Positions 61,550 to 62,178 of a DNA stretch of 62,178 bases are shown here, piece after piece. The notes below the pieces were generated by a model. It was not told the DNA's origin. It did no database searches and saw nothing but the letters and a program-made list of their open reading frames with translations. The position numbers were made by a program, and so were the translations under genes. Every line of letters begins with the position of its first letter. The stretch's first letter is position 1. This DNA is from Acidobacteriota bacterium (lineage in GTDB: Bacteria; Acidobacteriota; Terriglobia; Terriglobales; Acidobacteriaceae), in assembly GCA_003225215.1 (NCBI GenBank), contig QIBC01000054.1, forward strand, positions 1-62,178, in the 5' to 3' direction.

Positions 61550-62086
61550 ATGAAACCGTTGTTGCAGGCAATGCAGGCAGACATCACGAAGCTGGCAGTC
61601 GATGCCATCGTGAACGCCGCCAACGCCTCCCTGCTCGGCGGTGGAGGAGTTGATGGAGCGATTCACCGCGCTGCCGGCCCGGAGTTGCTGGCCGAGTGCC
61701 GTGCACTAGGCGGCTGCGCGACGGGCGAAGCCAAAGCCACTCGCGGTCATCATTTGCGCGCAAAATATGTGATTCACACGGTTGGGCCGGTTTGGCAGGG
61801 CCGGGCGAACACAGCGCTCTCGGTCGGCGACCGGGAGGAAGATCGGTTATTAGCTTCCTGCTATCGACGTTCGCTGCAGGTCGCGAATGATCTCCGCGTC
61901 GTAAGCGTTGCTTTCCCTGCGATAAGTACGGGCATCTACGGATTTCCTCGCAAACGCGCTGCCAGGATTGCGGTTGCAGAAGTGCGGGCGGTTCTCAGGG
62001 AAAATCACACGGTTAAACAAGTGATCTTCTGCTGCTTCGACTCAGACACCCTTCGAATCTACGAAGAACTTCTTGGAGTTCACTGA
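61550..62086 (+). CDS. Macrodomain ADP-ribose hydrolase (YmdB/MacroD type)
   Basis: A 178-residue single macrodomain. I chose the ATG at 61550 with GGGAGG upstream; the longer frame adds an unrelated leader. [20 protein letters not shown] carries the NAAN motif (22-25) and Asp35, [20 protein letters not shown] follows and [20 protein letters not shown] is the phosphate-binding loop. Such proteins hydrolyse O-acetyl-ADP-ribose or remove mono-ADP-ribose from proteins. It is divergent from the hydrolase gene with 84 bp between the starts. Confidence 0.92.
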   Translation: MKPLLQAMQADITKLAVDAIVNAANASLLGGGGVDGAIHRAAGPELLAECRALGGCATGEAKATRGHHLRAKYVIHTVGPVWQGRANTALSVGDREEDRLLASCYRRSLQVANDLRVVSVAFPAISTGIYGFPRKRAARIAVAEVRAVLRENHTVKQVIFCCFDSDTLRIYEELLGVH

Positions 62087-62178
62087 CAACCATCGTGGCG
62101 TTTGGGTTCGTGTCAGGGCATCAACTTTCAGCGGCGGCCCGACAGACGCCGATGTTACGGCTGCTGGGGCGAGTCGTG

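Noticed and set aside
1-62178. tRNA, rRNA or prophage genes
   Set aside because: None were recognised by reading; a tRNA scan was not possible here.

Overview
The window looks like part of an Acidobacteriota chromosome (Terriglobia-like). The reasons are a large Oar-type TonB-dependent receptor, UhpB-like histidine kinases with an ABC-substrate-binding-type sensor, many small PilZ, DUF2911, DUF2092 and cysteine-motif proteins typical of that phylum, and several families of dispersed palindromic repeats. This is a judgement from protein style, not from a marker gene; no rRNA or tRNA gene was recognised.

Layout. 1-2000: gene debris (a collapsed Ser/Thr kinase, an epoxide hydrolase split by an inversion) and one lipoprotein-like gene. 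2730-4017: a DUF2092 protein followed by an Asn-rich secreted protein. 4224-22175: a sulfatase region with a formylglycine-generating enzyme, a truncated arylsulfatase, two intact sulfatases, one sulfatase pseudogene, an OprB-like porin, a TonB-dependent receptor, one intact and one broken histidine kinase, and a receiver-only regulator. Five closely related palindromes (consensus CTGkCAA-TG-TTGmCAG) occur only in the intergenic regions of this stretch and look like a shared operator. 22228-40044: TPR protein, Ser/Thr kinase, ATP-grasp ligase, DUF1223, response regulator, PilZ, divergent TldE/TldD, aldehyde dehydrogenase, ion channel, exported aminotransferase and a broken galactose-oxidase-like gene. 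40779-49691: small PilZ and cysteine-motif genes, an IS110-family element, a broken DUF2235 lipase, a MITE with a 10-bp target duplication, an outer-membrane protein and two more pseudogenes. 49688-62086: ClC channel, peptide deformylase with a YkgJ-type protein, DUF2911 protein, MscS, an atypical SDR, histidine ammonia-lyase, methyltransferase, MetX-like hydrolase and a macrodomain protein.

How it fits together. The sulfatase region can be read as an uptake and desulfation module. Sulfated substrates would cross the outer membrane by the porin or the TonB receptor, sulfatases matured by the linked formylglycine-generating enzyme would remove sulfate, and the kinase/receiver genes would sense the process. 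The palindromes suggest that one regulator coordinates them.

The other strong theme is gene decay of one particular kind. At least six genes keep both ends but have lost an internal segment, usually out of frame, and several times exactly the catalytic part (kinase lobe, histidine H-box, second sulfatase signature, DUF2235 nucleophile). A sequence-quality problem should be excluded, but nonsense codons, an inversion and a truncation by fusion elsewhere argue for real decay.
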